Source: Candidatus Saccharimonadota bacterium (GTDB lineage Bacteria > Patescibacteriota > Saccharimonadia > Saccharimonadales > Saccharimonadaceae). Taken from it: a stretch of DNA of 32,089 nt. The DNA lies in contig WQTP01000038.1 of NCBI GenBank assembly GCA_009786195.1, forward strand, positions 1 to 32,089. The letters are read 5' to 3'. The notes beneath the pieces were generated by a model. It was not told the origin of the DNA. It ran no database searches and was given only the letters and a program-made list of their open reading frames with translations. Positions 15,300-23,172 of this stretch are shown piece by piece. How positions within the stretch are numbered: the stretch's first letter is position 1; every line of letters starts with the position of its first letter. The position numbers and the translations under genes were made by a program.

Positions 15300-15974
15300 G
15301 TGAAAAGTTTTGATCGCGTTATCTTGATCGACAAACCTGCCGGTATTTCATCCTTTGGAGTGGTAGCGCGTGTTCGACGAGAATTGACTAATGAAGCTGG
15401 CCAGCGCATCAAAGTAGGCCACACTGGCACGCTAGATCCATTCGCGACCGGCCTGATGATTTTACTATCGGGCAAATTCACGCATCGTGCGAACGAATTC
15501 TCGAAACTCGACAAAGTTTACCAAGCGACGATTCATCTCGGTGCTACTTCAACCACCGGCGACCCAGAGGGTAAAATTACCCAAACTAAATCAATCTTGC
15601 AAGGAACGACCCTGCAAAAAGTAGAGAAAACTTTATCAAAATTCGTCGGTAAAATTACCCAAACCCCACCGATTTACAGCGCAATCAAAATCGATGGTCA
15701 GCGCGCTTATAAATTGGCACGCAAAGGCGAAACGCCGAAAATACCATCGCGACAGGTGGAAATTTACTCGCTCGAAATATTGGATTACGAATATCCCAAT
15801 CTGAAAATCCGCGTTCATTGTTCGTCGGGCACCTACATTCGCACCCTAGCCGAGGATATCGGCAAGGAGTTGGGAACTGGTGCTTATACGACAAAGTTGC
15901 GACGAACCAAAGTTGGTCAATATGATGTGGAGGCAGCTGAAAAAATGCTCGAATCGCCACGACCTCTTGCGTAA
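15300..15974 (+). CDS. truB: tRNA pseudouridine(55) synthase TruB
   Basis: This enzyme makes pseudouridine 55 in the T-loop of tRNAs. The catalytic Asp lies in GHTGTLDPFATG (about residues 40-51). Further family signatures are ILIDKPAGISSF at the start, KVYQATIHLGATSTTGD, PPIYSAIKIDGQRAYKLAR and RVHCSSGTYIRTLAEDIG. The protein has 224 residues, shorter than E. coli TruB (314); it ends soon after the LRRTKVGQY strand and lacks the C-terminal PUA-like domain, as in other short bacterial forms. The start is a GTG (VKSFDRV) positioned 6 nt after a -10 hexamer. The gene stands between the DHH-like gene and rpsO, the usual order. Confidence 0.95.
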   Translation: MKSFDRVILIDKPAGISSFGVVARVRRELTNEAGQRIKVGHTGTLDPFATGLMILLSGKFTHRANEFSKLDKVYQATIHLGATSTTGDPEGKITQTKSILQGTTLQKVEKTLSKFVGKITQTPPIYSAIKIDGQRAYKLARKGETPKIPSRQVEIYSLEILDYEYPNLKIRVHCSSGTYIRTLAEDIGKELGTGAYTTKLRRTKVGQYDVEAAEKMLESPRPLA

Positions 15975-15986
15975 TCTGTGAGAATC

Positions 15987-15995
15987 TGCTAAACT
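15987..15995 (+). promoter_or_regulatory. Extended -10 of rpsO, predicted leaderless
   Basis: TGCTAAACT ends 7 nt before the rpsO ATG at 16003; no Shine-Dalgarno sequence is present. Confidence 0.55.
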
Positions 15996-16002
15996 ACTTC
16001 GC

Positions 16003-16269
16003 ATGATTACCAAAGACAAGAAAATTGCGGCGATCAAAAGCACGCAAGTTCATAAGGACGATGTCGGTTCACCGGCGGCACAAATTGCCATATTGACGGC
16101 ACGAATTAACGAAATCACCGAACATCTCAAAGTGCACAAACATGATTTTATGGCCCGCCGCGGCCTCCTTCAAATGGTCGGCCGTCGCAAAAAACTCCTC
16201 CGCGCTCTCGAGAAAAACGATTTTACTCAGTACAAAAAAGTTATCGAGACGCTTGGGCTGCGGAAATAG
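16003..16269 (+). CDS. rpsO: 30S ribosomal protein S15
   Basis: S15 binds 16S rRNA and helps form the platform and an intersubunit bridge. The 88-residue length is exactly typical. Conserved blocks are VHKDDVGSPAAQIAILTARINEITEHLKVHKHDF and the C-terminal RRGLLQMVGRRKKLLRALEKNDFTQYKKVIETLGLR. In many bacteria rpsO lies next to pnp and S15 represses its own translation through a leader pseudoknot. With a predicted leaderless mRNA that kind of control could not operate here. The next gene is a short unknown ORF, and pnp follows. Confidence 0.97.
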   Translation: MITKDKKIAAIKSTQVHKDDVGSPAAQIAILTARINEITEHLKVHKHDFMARRGLLQMVGRRKKLLRALEKNDFTQYKKVIETLGLRK

Positions 16270-16289
16270 TCTTAATAATTTAGATTTGG

Positions 16290-16601
16290 GTGAGGCAGAA
16301 AGGTGCTTGTCGTGAGAAATATTTGCAAGACGAGAATAGGGGGGGGCTGGATCAATGTCCTGCGCTGAAGTACGGATTTTGTAAAGAAGGATTCGATTAT
16401 AAAGTTACAGGTACAGACCTAAACCGTCTTCAATTATGCGAGACAGCATTGTTGACGACTATAGGTTATATAATTGAAAAACCCAAAATTACTTCGGATG
16501 ATGTTAGGACTCTGAGGGTAATCACTGAAAAACTGGGAACTCTAGTAGTGACTCTTCAAAAACTAAAACAGCGTGAAGAGGAAGCCTGGAATGTGCAATA
16601 G
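16290..16601 (+). CDS. Small Cys-containing protein of unknown function between rpsO and pnp
   Basis: I do not recognise this 103-residue product. The N-terminal 35 residues hold three cysteines (at about 7, 23 and 31) around CPALKYGFC. The C-terminal part (about 45-100) is helical and ends in a charged amphipathic stretch, LQKLKQREEEAW. The GTG start is uncertain: there is an AATAAT/TAGATT-rich region just upstream but no clear ribosome binding site and no -10 at the 6-7 nt leaderless distance. A run of eight G (16339-16346) lies inside the frame and is prone to length error. ATA codons (TATATAATT) are commoner than in rpsO or pnp. It is a real but weakly supported gene candidate. Confidence 0.5.
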   Translation: MRQKGACREKYLQDENRGGLDQCPALKYGFCKEGFDYKVTGTDLNRLQLCETALLTTIGYIIEKPKITSDDVRTLRVITEKLGTLVVTLQKLKQREEEAWNVQ

Positions 16602-16646
16602 CTAGACACTCAAAAATCCACATGGTGGGCTGCACAATTTAATTTG

Positions 16647-16655
16647 TGATACAAT
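16647..16655 (+). promoter_or_regulatory. Extended -10 of pnp
   Basis: TGATACAAT (hexamer 16650-16655) places the start of transcription near 16662 and gives a leader of about 87 nt containing the hairpin at 16674-16729. No good -35 is visible. A short inverted repeat, CACAA ... TTGTG, lies just upstream at 16633-16648. Confidence 0.5.
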
Positions 16656-16673
16656 AGAAAAGCAAACTTAACT

Positions 16674-16729
16674 GTCGGTGGTGAAAATTGACGCGGGAAC
16701 GATTTTGTGCGTCAATTTACACGACCGAC
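16674..16729 (+). promoter_or_regulatory. Long leader hairpin of pnp (candidate RNase III / PNPase autoregulation site)
   Basis: The arm 16674-16694 (GTCGGTGGTG...GACGC) and the arm 16709-16729 (GCGTC...GACCGAC) pair over 21 positions with only two mismatches, closing a 14-nt loop. The hairpin ends 5 nt before the GAAAGGAAGG ribosome binding site of pnp. There is no T-run after it, so it is not a terminator. In enterobacteria an RNase III-cleaved leader stem allows PNPase to trigger decay of its own mRNA; the position and shape here are the same. Confidence 0.7.
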
Positions 16730-16748
16730 TATAGAAAGGAAGGTCAAA

Positions 16749-18872
16749 ATGACCAAAATTATTCAAACTGGCAAGGAGATTATTGCCGTTTCAACCGAGT
16801 GGATGGGTAAAACTCTGACACTCGAAGTTAATCGCGTGGGATTTCGCACCACCGCGAGCGTTCTCGTTAAATATGGCGACACAATTGTGCTCGGTGCGGC
16901 GCAAACTGGACCGGTCAATCCTTCTTTGGATTATTTTCCACTGTCGATTGATTATGAGGAAAAGTTTTACGCTGCTGGCAAAATTTCCGGTAGCCGTTTT
17001 ATTAAACGCGAGGGTCGTCCGTCTGATGAAGCAATCCTAATTGGGCGTCTAATCGACCGCCCGCTGCGCCCGCTGTTCCCGAAAGGTTATAGAAACGAAC
17101 TACAGGTCGTGGCCAGTGTTTTGTCGATGGATCCCGAATTTCGTCCCGACGCTGTGGCGATGGTTGCGGCCAGCGCGGCACTGATGATTACCGGCGCACC
17201 GTTTGACGGGCCGGTAGCGGGGCTACGCGTGGGTATCGATGCGAACGGAAAATTTACTACATTTCTAAGTCGTGATGAGATGGATAAAAATCAACTTGAT
17301 TTATTCGTAGCTGGTTCGAAAACTGGCGTGATGATGGTCGAAGCTGGTGCTCATGAAGTTAGTGAAGACACTGTAACTGAGGCGATTGCTTGGGCGCACA
17401 AAAATATCCAACCGGCGATTGAACTGCAAAATAAATTACGCGCTGCCATCAGTCCAACCGAACAGGAATATGAACTGGTTGTACCCAACGAAGAGATTAT
17501 TGCGACGGTCGAAAAGTGGATCAACAGTCAATTAACCGAAGATTTTCATCAACCCTACCCGGAACGTAACGAACTAATTCACAATCTGCGCGAGGCTATG
17601 GTCGAAAAGTTTAGCGCCGATTACAGTGAGGACGAATGGAAAGAAATCAAGGGCGAGTACGGCGAAGCATTTGCACTAGCGCTGCACAAGGATGTGCGAA
17701 AGGGTATCATTGAAAAGAAAATTCGTCCCGATGGACGCAGTCTGACCGAAATTCGCCCACTCAGTTCGGAAGTTGGTTTATTACCGCGAGCGCACGGTTC
17801 GTCGCTGTTTACGCGGGGTCTGACCCAAGCGATGAACATTGTGACACTAGCCCCCCTAAGTTTTGCGCAGTTGGTTGACACGATGGAAGTAACCGACGGC
17901 GAACGATGTTACATGCATCATTATAATGCGCCGGGTTATACGGTTGGCGAAGTTCGACGTCTCGGCAGTCCAGGACGACGCGAAATTGGTCACGGATATT
18001 TAGCGGAGCGCGCTTTGATACCGGTGTTACCGAGCGAGGAAGATTTCCCATACGCTATCCGCAGCGTTACCGAAATCATGAGTCAGAACGGTTCGACATC
18101 GATGGCGGCGACTTGTTCGTCGTGCTTGGCGTTGATGGACGCCGGTATCCCAATCAAAGCTCCGGTCAGCGGTGTGGCGATGGGTCTGATGGTTGATGGT
18201 GATAATTATTACATTTTGACCGATTTGGCCGATCAAGAGGATTTTGCCGGCGATATGGACTTTAAAGTCACCGGTACAGCCAAAGGCATCACAGCGCTGC
18301 AAATGGATATGAAAGTTCACGGTTTACCAATCGAAGTCCTTAAAAAAGCCCTAACTCAGGCCAAAGACGGTCGTGCGGAAATCCTAAAAAACATGTTGAC
18401 GATTTTGTCCGAACCCCGAAAAGAGTTGTCGCCGTACGCACCGCGCATCGAAAAATTGATGATTAATCCGGAAAAAATCGGCGCAGTTATCGGCAAGGGC
18501 GGTGAAGTGATCAACAAAATTACTTCTGCAACCGGCGTAACTATCGATATCAAAGAAGATGGTCTGATTACTTTCGCGTCCAACGATCCAGAAAAAATGC
18601 AACAAGCTCTGACCTGGGTCAAAGGTCTGACCGAAGAACCCGAAGTCGGCAAAATCTACACCGGCACAGTTGTTGGTATTAAGGATTTCGGCGCGTTTAT
18701 CAATATTTTACCCGGTATTGACGGTATGTTGCATATTTCACAGATTACCGAACGTCGTTTGGATAGTGTTGACGAAGTCCTGCACATGAGCGACAAAGTT
18801 CATGTTCGCCTAACTGCTATCGACGATCGTGGTAAATTGTCACTGACAATGCGAGGTATCGAACAGGAATAG
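16749..18872 (+). CDS. pnp: Polyribonucleotide nucleotidyltransferase (PNPase)
   Basis: PNPase degrades RNA 3' to 5' by phosphorolysis and is a trimer. The 707-residue protein has two RNase PH domains; the first has GDTIVLGAAQTG and FIKREGRPSDEAILIGRLIDRPLRPLFP, the second RPDGRSLTEIRPLSSEVGLLPRAHGSSLFTRG and the catalytic DLADQEDFAGDMDFK. A KH domain follows (about 560-615, IGAVIGKGGEVINKI) and then an S1 domain (about 633-704, GTVVGIKDFGAFINILPGIDGMLHISQI). The ATG at 16749 gives MTKIIQTGKEII and follows GAAAGGAAGG; a longer frame reading back into the leader hairpin is rejected. The gene is probably autoregulated through that hairpin. The udg gene starts 10 bases later. Confidence 0.96.
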   Translation: MTKIIQTGKEIIAVSTEWMGKTLTLEVNRVGFRTTASVLVKYGDTIVLGAAQTGPVNPSLDYFPLSIDYEEKFYAAGKISGSRFIKREGRPSDEAILIGRLIDRPLRPLFPKGYRNELQVVASVLSMDPEFRPDAVAMVAASAALMITGAPFDGPVAGLRVGIDANGKFTTFLSRDEMDKNQLDLFVAGSKTGVMMVEAGAHEVSEDTVTEAIAWAHKNIQPAIELQNKLRAAISPTEQEYELVVPNEEIIATVEKWINSQLTEDFHQPYPERNELIHNLREAMVEKFSADYSEDEWKEIKGEYGEAFALALHKDVRKGIIEKKIRPDGRSLTEIRPLSSEVGLLPRAHGSSLFTRGLTQAMNIVTLAPLSFAQLVDTMEVTDGERCYMHHYNAPGYTVGEVRRLGSPGRREIGHGYLAERALIPVLPSEEDFPYAIRSVTEIMSQNGSTSMAATCSSCLALMDAGIPIKAPVSGVAMGLMVDGDNYYILTDLADQEDFAGDMDFKVTGTAKGITALQMDMKVHGLPIEVLKKALTQAKDGRAEILKNMLTILSEPRKELSPYAPRIEKLMINPEKIGAVIGKGGEVINKITSATGVTIDIKEDGLITFASNDPEKMQQALTWVKGLTEEPEVGKIYTGTVVGIKDFGAFINILPGIDGMLHISQITERRLDSVDEVLHMSDKVHVRLTAIDDRGKLSLTMRGIEQE

Positions 18873-18881
18873 AAAGTTTGT

Positions 18882-19490
18882 ATGAGCAAGCAATCTGACA
18901 TTGACCAAATTCGAGTGGATATTTTAACGCAGAATATTTGTCCGGAGCTGGCCGAGCAAGCGACTAACTTGGTGATTGGTGATGGTAATGTTAATGCCGA
19001 AATTGTATTTGTTGGCGAAGCGCCGGGCAAAAGTGAGGACGAACAGGGTCTACCGTTTGTCGGTGCGGCAGGAAAATTCTTAAACGAAATGTTAGAAACG
19101 TCTAACATGCAACGTCAGGATGTTTATATTACCAACATTGTTAAATATCGTCCGCCGAATAATCGTGATCCATTTCCAGAGGAAAAAGAAGTTTTTTGGC
19201 CGTTTCTTCTGCGACAACTCGAAATTATCCAACCAAAAATCGTTGCCACTCTCGGTCGTCACAGTATGGAATATTTCTTACCAAATGCGAAAATCAGCGA
19301 AATTCACGGTCAGCCGAAACGGATTAATCTGGGTAGTCAAACAGTGGTAATTGTACCGCTGTTTCATCCGGCTGCCGCACTGTACAACGGTTCGATGCGT
19401 GAAACTTTGATGAATGATTTTGCCAAAATTCCGAATATTCTTAAACGCGCCAACGAATACGACGCGGTATTGAAAATCATGACAGAATGA
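18882..19490 (+). CDS. Uracil-DNA glycosylase, family 4-like, lacking Fe-S cysteines
   Basis: The protein removes uracil from DNA after cytosine deamination. The 202 residues carry family 4 signatures: VGEAPGKSEDEQGLPFVGAAGKFL (motif A, residues 44-67), the segment VYITNIVKYRPPNNRDPFPEE, IVATLGRHS, and motif B PLFHPAAALYNGSMRE. Family 4 enzymes hold a 4Fe-4S cluster through four cysteines. Here only one Cys (Cys20) exists in the whole chain; the expected positions are Tyr89 and Trp106, and the N-terminal CxxC is CPEL. The cluster must be absent. The ATG at 18882 is 10 bases after pnp, with only a weak AGAAAG site, so it probably depends on the pnp transcript. The last 14 bases overlap the convergent kinase gene. 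Confidence 0.9.
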   Translation: MSKQSDIDQIRVDILTQNICPELAEQATNLVIGDGNVNAEIVFVGEAPGKSEDEQGLPFVGAAGKFLNEMLETSNMQRQDVYITNIVKYRPPNNRDPFPEEKEVFWPFLLRQLEIIQPKIVATLGRHSMEYFLPNAKISEIHGQPKRINLGSQTVVIVPLFHPAAALYNGSMRETLMNDFAKIPNILKRANEYDAVLKIMTE

Positions 19491-20052
19491 ACTGTCGTGC
19501 TGTTTCAATGTGCGCATCAAAATTAACTTTATCAAAGTCAGTCGTGTCAATTGTAATAATTTCTCCGTCAATGTGAAAATCATCAAGATTGTGACAATAC
19601 CTCTCGAAATAATCATAAGTAAAATCACTCCACAGCTTATTTGCCTCACCATGTTGGTGTAATTTTTCGCGCTCCATGCAACGCTTGTACAAAATCTGCA
19701 TGTCTCCCACAAATTTATAAGTCAGTGATTGATAATCATATTTGTCGATCAGTTTCTTGATAACGCCGGCTTCGTCAATTTCTTTAACACCGTGTGGCAC
19801 GAAATTGCTCTCAATGATAATTGGATGATCTGTTTCGAGAAATCTTTCTACAACATACATCATGACGTTAAAAGCGACGGCGGAAAAACGTTTACTTTCT
19901 TCTCGGCTTCTTATGGGAATGTTCGTGCAAATGGCGCTTTTGAGAGTGTCTTTTGTTAGGTATGGAATGTTTAGCTCCTTTGACAACCTGAGCGCAAATG
20001 TTGATTTTCCAGAGGCGAAATGTCCTCCGATGATAATGATTTTCTTATTCAT
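19477..20052 (-). CDS. P-loop kinase-like ATPase (AAA_33 / zeta-toxin-like fold)
   Basis: The 191-residue protein starts MNKKIIIIGGHFASGKST, a Walker A motif at residues 8-16. LTKDTLKSAI follows in the place of the substrate-binding lid entry, and then PIIIESNFVP, which resembles the Walker B/second strand of small-molecule kinases. No toxin or antitoxin partner is adjacent, so a metabolite or aminoglycoside-type phosphotransferase-like role is as possible as a zeta-like one. The ATG at 20052 is preferred over an in-frame ATG nine bases upstream, because the latter abuts a -10 TACAAT (20062-20067) and could not be transcribed from it. There is no Shine-Dalgarno site. The gene diverges from rnj and overlaps the end of the glycosylase gene by 14 bases. 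Confidence 0.8.
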   Translation of the reverse strand: MNKKIIIIGGHFASGKSTFALRLSKELNIPYLTKDTLKSAICTNIPIRSREESKRFSAVAFNVMMYVVERFLETDHPIIIESNFVPHGVKEIDEAGVIKKLIDKYDYQSLTYKFVGDMQILYKRCMEREKLHQHGEANKLWSDFTYDYFERYCHNLDDFHIDGEIITIDTTDFDKVNFDAHIETARQFILS

Positions 20053-20061
20053 ATGATCCAT

Positions 20062-20070
20062 ATTGTAGCA
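20062..20070 (-). promoter_or_regulatory. Extended -10 of the kinase gene
   Basis: On the minus strand, TGCTACAAT (hexamer 20067 down to 20062) ends 9 nt before the ATG at 20052. This leaves at most a 1-3 nt leader, so it is leaderless or nearly so. Confidence 0.5.
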
Positions 20071-20086
20071 TATGTTGTGGAAAAGC

Positions 20087-20115
20087 TTGACTTTTTGACA
20101 AAAGTTTGATACGAT
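20087..20115 (+). promoter_or_regulatory. Promoter of rnj
   Basis: TTGACT (20087-20092), 17 bp, extended -10 TGATACGAT (hexamer 20110-20115). The leader to the ATG is about 73 nt and carries AGGAGAGG. A second consensus TATAAT lies in the leader at 20158-20163, but has no -35. Confidence 0.6.
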
Positions 20116-20194
20116 TGACCCAACGGTAGGGATAACGTCTCTATATATCTCGTGAACTATAATAATAAATTGTAATAGGAGAGGATAATAAAAT

Positions 20195-22438
20195 ATGGGT
20201 CAAAGAAGAGTGACTGAAGCAAGAAGTGATGATTTGTCGAAACGCCCCAATGGTAGACGAAAAACTGGTAACAGCGTGCTCGATGCTACAACCACCAGAA
20301 AAGGTGAGGTTTTACGGGCGGCGCGACGTACTAACGAAAACGTTAATTTACAAGCTGGTTTATATAACAGTAGCGACACACCAGTTAACAAATCAATTTA
20401 CAACGGTTTTAATGGTGAACAGTATGCGTCATCATTGGTTAAAAAATCCAAAGATAATAATCAATTATCTCTCAAAGTTATACCAATCGGCGGTACTCAA
20501 ATTGGTCGTAATACCACAGCACTGTGCTACGGTGATGAAATTATCGTGATTGATATGGGATTCGAATTTCCGGGTGACGATTATCCGGGAATTAACTATA
20601 TTGTGCCGGATATTTCTTGGTTAGAAGAGCGCAAAGATCAAATCAAAGCTGTCGTTTTTACGCATGCTCACCTTGACCATATCGGTGCTTTTCATCACAT
20701 GATTCCGAAAATTCCAGCGCCAGTTTACGCGACGAAATTTACTATTGCAATGTTGAAAAAAAATATGGAAGAAGAAGATACTAACTACGAACCTGAATAT
20801 CACGAGTTAGTGCCAGAGCGCCACGATCGGGTTCAACTGTCGCAACATTTTAGTTTGGAACTAGTGCGCGTCAATCACTCAATTCCCGATTGCGCTTGCG
20901 TAGTTATTCGCACACCAGTTGGTGTAGTGGTGAGTTCGGGCGACTGGCGTTTTCAAGAAGATCCACTTGATGGTCGCAAATTCGATATGGAACGTTTGAC
21001 CGAAATCGCTACCAAAGAAGGTGTTCAACTCTTGATCAACGAAAGCACTAACTGCGAAGTCGATGGCAGCAATGATTCCAAAGAAGCTGAAGTTCGCCTG
21101 ACTTTTAATCAAGTGATGGGAATGTATCCTAATTCGCGCATTATCATATCAACTTTCTCTTCGCAGATCCATCGCTTGCAAGTAGCTATTGGTGAAGCTA
21201 TCAAGTATGGTCGCAAAGTCGCTGTCGCAGGTTACTCAATGATCAACAACGTTGAAATCGCTCTCAGAACGGGCGATCTTAAAGTGCCAGCGGGCGCGTT
21301 AATGAAACTTGAAGATATTATTAAGCTGCCTGATGGTCAGGTTTGTATTCTTTGCACTGGTAATCAGGGTGAGTTGAATGCCGTTTTGAATCGCATGGCG
21401 AACGGTGCGCATCGTTATATCAAGATTAAAAACAGCGACATTATTGTGCTCAGTTCGTCACGCATTCCGGGCAACGAAGGTCACGTGGCGATGATGGAGG
21501 ATAACCTGATTCGCGAAGGTTGCGATGTGATTTCGAAAAATAATAATCAAAGTTACAATCTCGGACCAGTGCACCTCGGTGGTCACGGACATTATGACGA
21601 TCATGTTAAATTTATCACAGCGCTCAATCCGAAATTTTATTTGCCCAATCACGGTGATTTTACTTTTCTCGAACACAACGCGCGCATCGCGGAAAAAGAA
21701 TGCGGTATTCCGCGAAAAAATATTTTCGTTTGTGATGCTGGTGATGTGGTGGAACTTTTCCATGATGGTACAGCGCGGCGTGGCGCGCGCGTGCATTCCG
21801 GCAGCGTGATGTATGACGACGCTGGCGCAATTGTTTCCGAAGTTGTTTTAAAGGATCGCATTCATATGTCGACCGAAGGAATTTTCGTGGTGGTGCTAAC
21901 TGTTCAGCGCGGCACTGGGCGCTTGCTCAGTTCACCGGATATTATTAGTCGTGGGTTTATTTACTTGCGCGATAGTGAAGAATTGATTACGTCAATTCGA
22001 ACTTACGCAAAGCAAAAGGCAGCGCGAGCTTATACTGGTCGTCGACTCGATATAGAAAGTTTTAAACGTGATTTGCGCGATGATATTACCCAGATTTTAT
22101 ATGATCGTACACAACGCACGCCAATTGTTATCCCGGTGGTTAATGAAATTGGTTCGCCAAATTCACCAGCTGCTCGTAGAGCTGAAACCGAAATCGAAGC
22201 TCGCGACCGTAGTTTCGAACAACAGGAAATGGCACGTATTCGCGGACAAGGGCCGGCCGGTCGTTTTACGTCGTCACCGCGCAAAAAACCAAACCATCAT
22301 TCCCCAGCCAGAAACACTGTAAATAATAACATTGACACAACCGCGCATCCAAACCCAGCACCCAAAAAACCCGAAAAAATCTCATTCAAGAAAACCCCTC
22401 AGGGTCCAAACCCCATGCGCATGTGGCGCGAGTATTAA
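20195..22438 (+). CDS. rnj: Ribonuclease J with extended N- and C-terminal tails
   Basis: RNase J is an endo- and 5'-3' exonuclease of the metallo-beta-lactamase / beta-CASP family. The zinc-binding HAHLDHIGAFHH starts at residue 157. Other signatures are VIDMGFEFPGDDYPGINYIVPD, VNHSIPDCACVVIRTPVG, the beta-CASP IISTFSSQIHRLQVAI, the GHGHYDD and PNHGDF motifs, and a C-terminal domain with DIISRGFIYLR. At 747 residues it is longer than the usual 550-560: the first 90 or so residues are basic and disordered, and about 100 residues at the end are rich in Pro, Asn, Lys and Arg. These tails may bind RNA or partners, as in some actinobacterial forms. The stop shares bases with the convergent XRE gene. 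Confidence 0.95.
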   Translation: MGQRRVTEARSDDLSKRPNGRRKTGNSVLDATTTRKGEVLRAARRTNENVNLQAGLYNSSDTPVNKSIYNGFNGEQYASSLVKKSKDNNQLSLKVIPIGGTQIGRNTTALCYGDEIIVIDMGFEFPGDDYPGINYIVPDISWLEERKDQIKAVVFTHAHLDHIGAFHHMIPKIPAPVYATKFTIAMLKKNMEEEDTNYEPEYHELVPERHDRVQLSQHFSLELVRVNHSIPDCACVVIRTPVGVVVSSGDWRFQEDPLDGRKFDMERLTEIATKEGVQLLINESTNCEVDGSNDSKEAEVRLTFNQVMGMYPNSRIIISTFSSQIHRLQVAIGEAIKYGRKVAVAGYSMINNVEIALRTGDLKVPAGALMKLEDIIKLPDGQVCILCTGNQGELNAVLNRMANGAHRYIKIKNSDIIVLSSSRIPGNEGHVAMMEDNLIREGCDVISKNNNQSYNLGPVHLGGHGHYDDHVKFITALNPKFYLPNHGDFTFLEHNARIAEKECGIPRKNIFVCDAGDVVELFHDGTARRGARVHSGSVMYDDAGAIVSEVVLKDRIHMSTEGIFVVVLTVQRGTGRLLSSPDIISRGFIYLRDSEELITSIRTYAKQKAARAYTGRRLDIESFKRDLRDDITQILYDRTQRTPIVIPVVNEIGSPNSPAARRAETEIEARDRSFEQQEMARIRGQGPAGRFTSSPRKKPNHHSPARNTVNNNIDTTAHPNPAPKKPEKISFKKTPQGPNPMRMWREY

Positions 22439-23151
22439 CTTATCTTTTTCTTGAAAAACCTGCCGTATAGAATACTAGCGTGAGTGATCAACGCGACGCC
22501 GACCGAACAGGCGATGAACATCGCCGCTGCCACTAGTTTTGCTGACGAAACATATTCGTTTTCTGGGTTGAGGTTAGTGGTGAACACGGCGAATAAGCCA
22601 CTAAAAACCAAGAAAAGTCCCCACAATAATCGTCGAACAAGCATTTGGCGACCCTTAACTATTTCTTTTTCTGAATAAAGATTCGCCGCGGCTTGTTTGC
22701 CGACGGATTTTTTCAGACTATTAAAGGGAATACTAGCGTAGATAATCATGAGCACCACCAACACAAAGGTAAAAGATTGATCAAACCAAAATTCCGCCAG
22801 TGAATTTCCGCTGCCCGTGAAATAAATCGTGCTAAAACCGATATCTGTAACCAGCAACCCGGTAAGGATCGCAGTGGTGATGGCGAGACGACGGTAGGCT
22901 TTGTCGAGCGCAGCCCGTTTTCGTTTCTTATCATCTTTTTCAATCACATCCAAATCAGCACTGCCCAACAACTCGTCCAAAGACACGTCGAATAGGGCAC
23001 GTATTCTCAAAATCTTGTCCATTTCCGGAAAACTTTCACCCGATTCCCAGCGCGACACAGCTTGGCGACTAACGTCCAATTTGTGCGCCAACTGCTCCTG
23101 ACTAATGTTTTTCGCTCCTCTTAGCTTCTTGATATTGTCGGCAAAATTCAT
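22435..23151 (-). CDS. XRE-family transcriptional regulator with a four-helix membrane domain
   Basis: The 238-residue protein begins with an HTH_3/XRE DNA-binding domain (about 5-60: LRGAKNISQEQLAHKLDVSRQAVSRWESGESFP), followed by a charged linker. Four predicted transmembrane helices lie near 87-112, 123-146, 170-190 and 205-230. It is the third gene of an operon with an ABC permease and ATPase (22-base gap, AAAGGAGC ribosome binding site). A membrane-tethered repressor reporting on exporter state, or the substrate, is the natural reading, as in bacitracin/lantibiotic-type loci, but this is inferred. The 3' end overlaps the rnj stop by four bases (TTAA serves both strands). Confidence 0.88.
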   Translation of the reverse strand: MNFADNIKKLRGAKNISQEQLAHKLDVSRQAVSRWESGESFPEMDKILRIRALFDVSLDELLGSADLDVIEKDDKKRKRAALDKAYRRLAITTAILTGLLVTDIGFSTIYFTGSGNSLAEFWFDQSFTFVLVVLMIIYASIPFNSLKKSVGKQAAANLYSEKEIVKGRQMLVRRLLWGLFLVFSGLFAVFTTNLNPENEYVSSAKLVAAAMFIACSVGVALITHASILYGRFFKKKIS

Positions 23152-23172
23152 ATCTTGCTCCTTTCTTATTAA

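Noticed and set aside
16633-16648. Short inverted repeat CACAA/TTGTG before pnp as an operator
   Set aside because: Arms of five bases in AT-rich sequence are too short to claim beyond chance.
16707-16748. Longer N-terminus for PNPase
   Set aside because: The extra 14 residues are encoded by the leader hairpin and the ribosome binding site; the downstream ATG has the correct spacing and family start.
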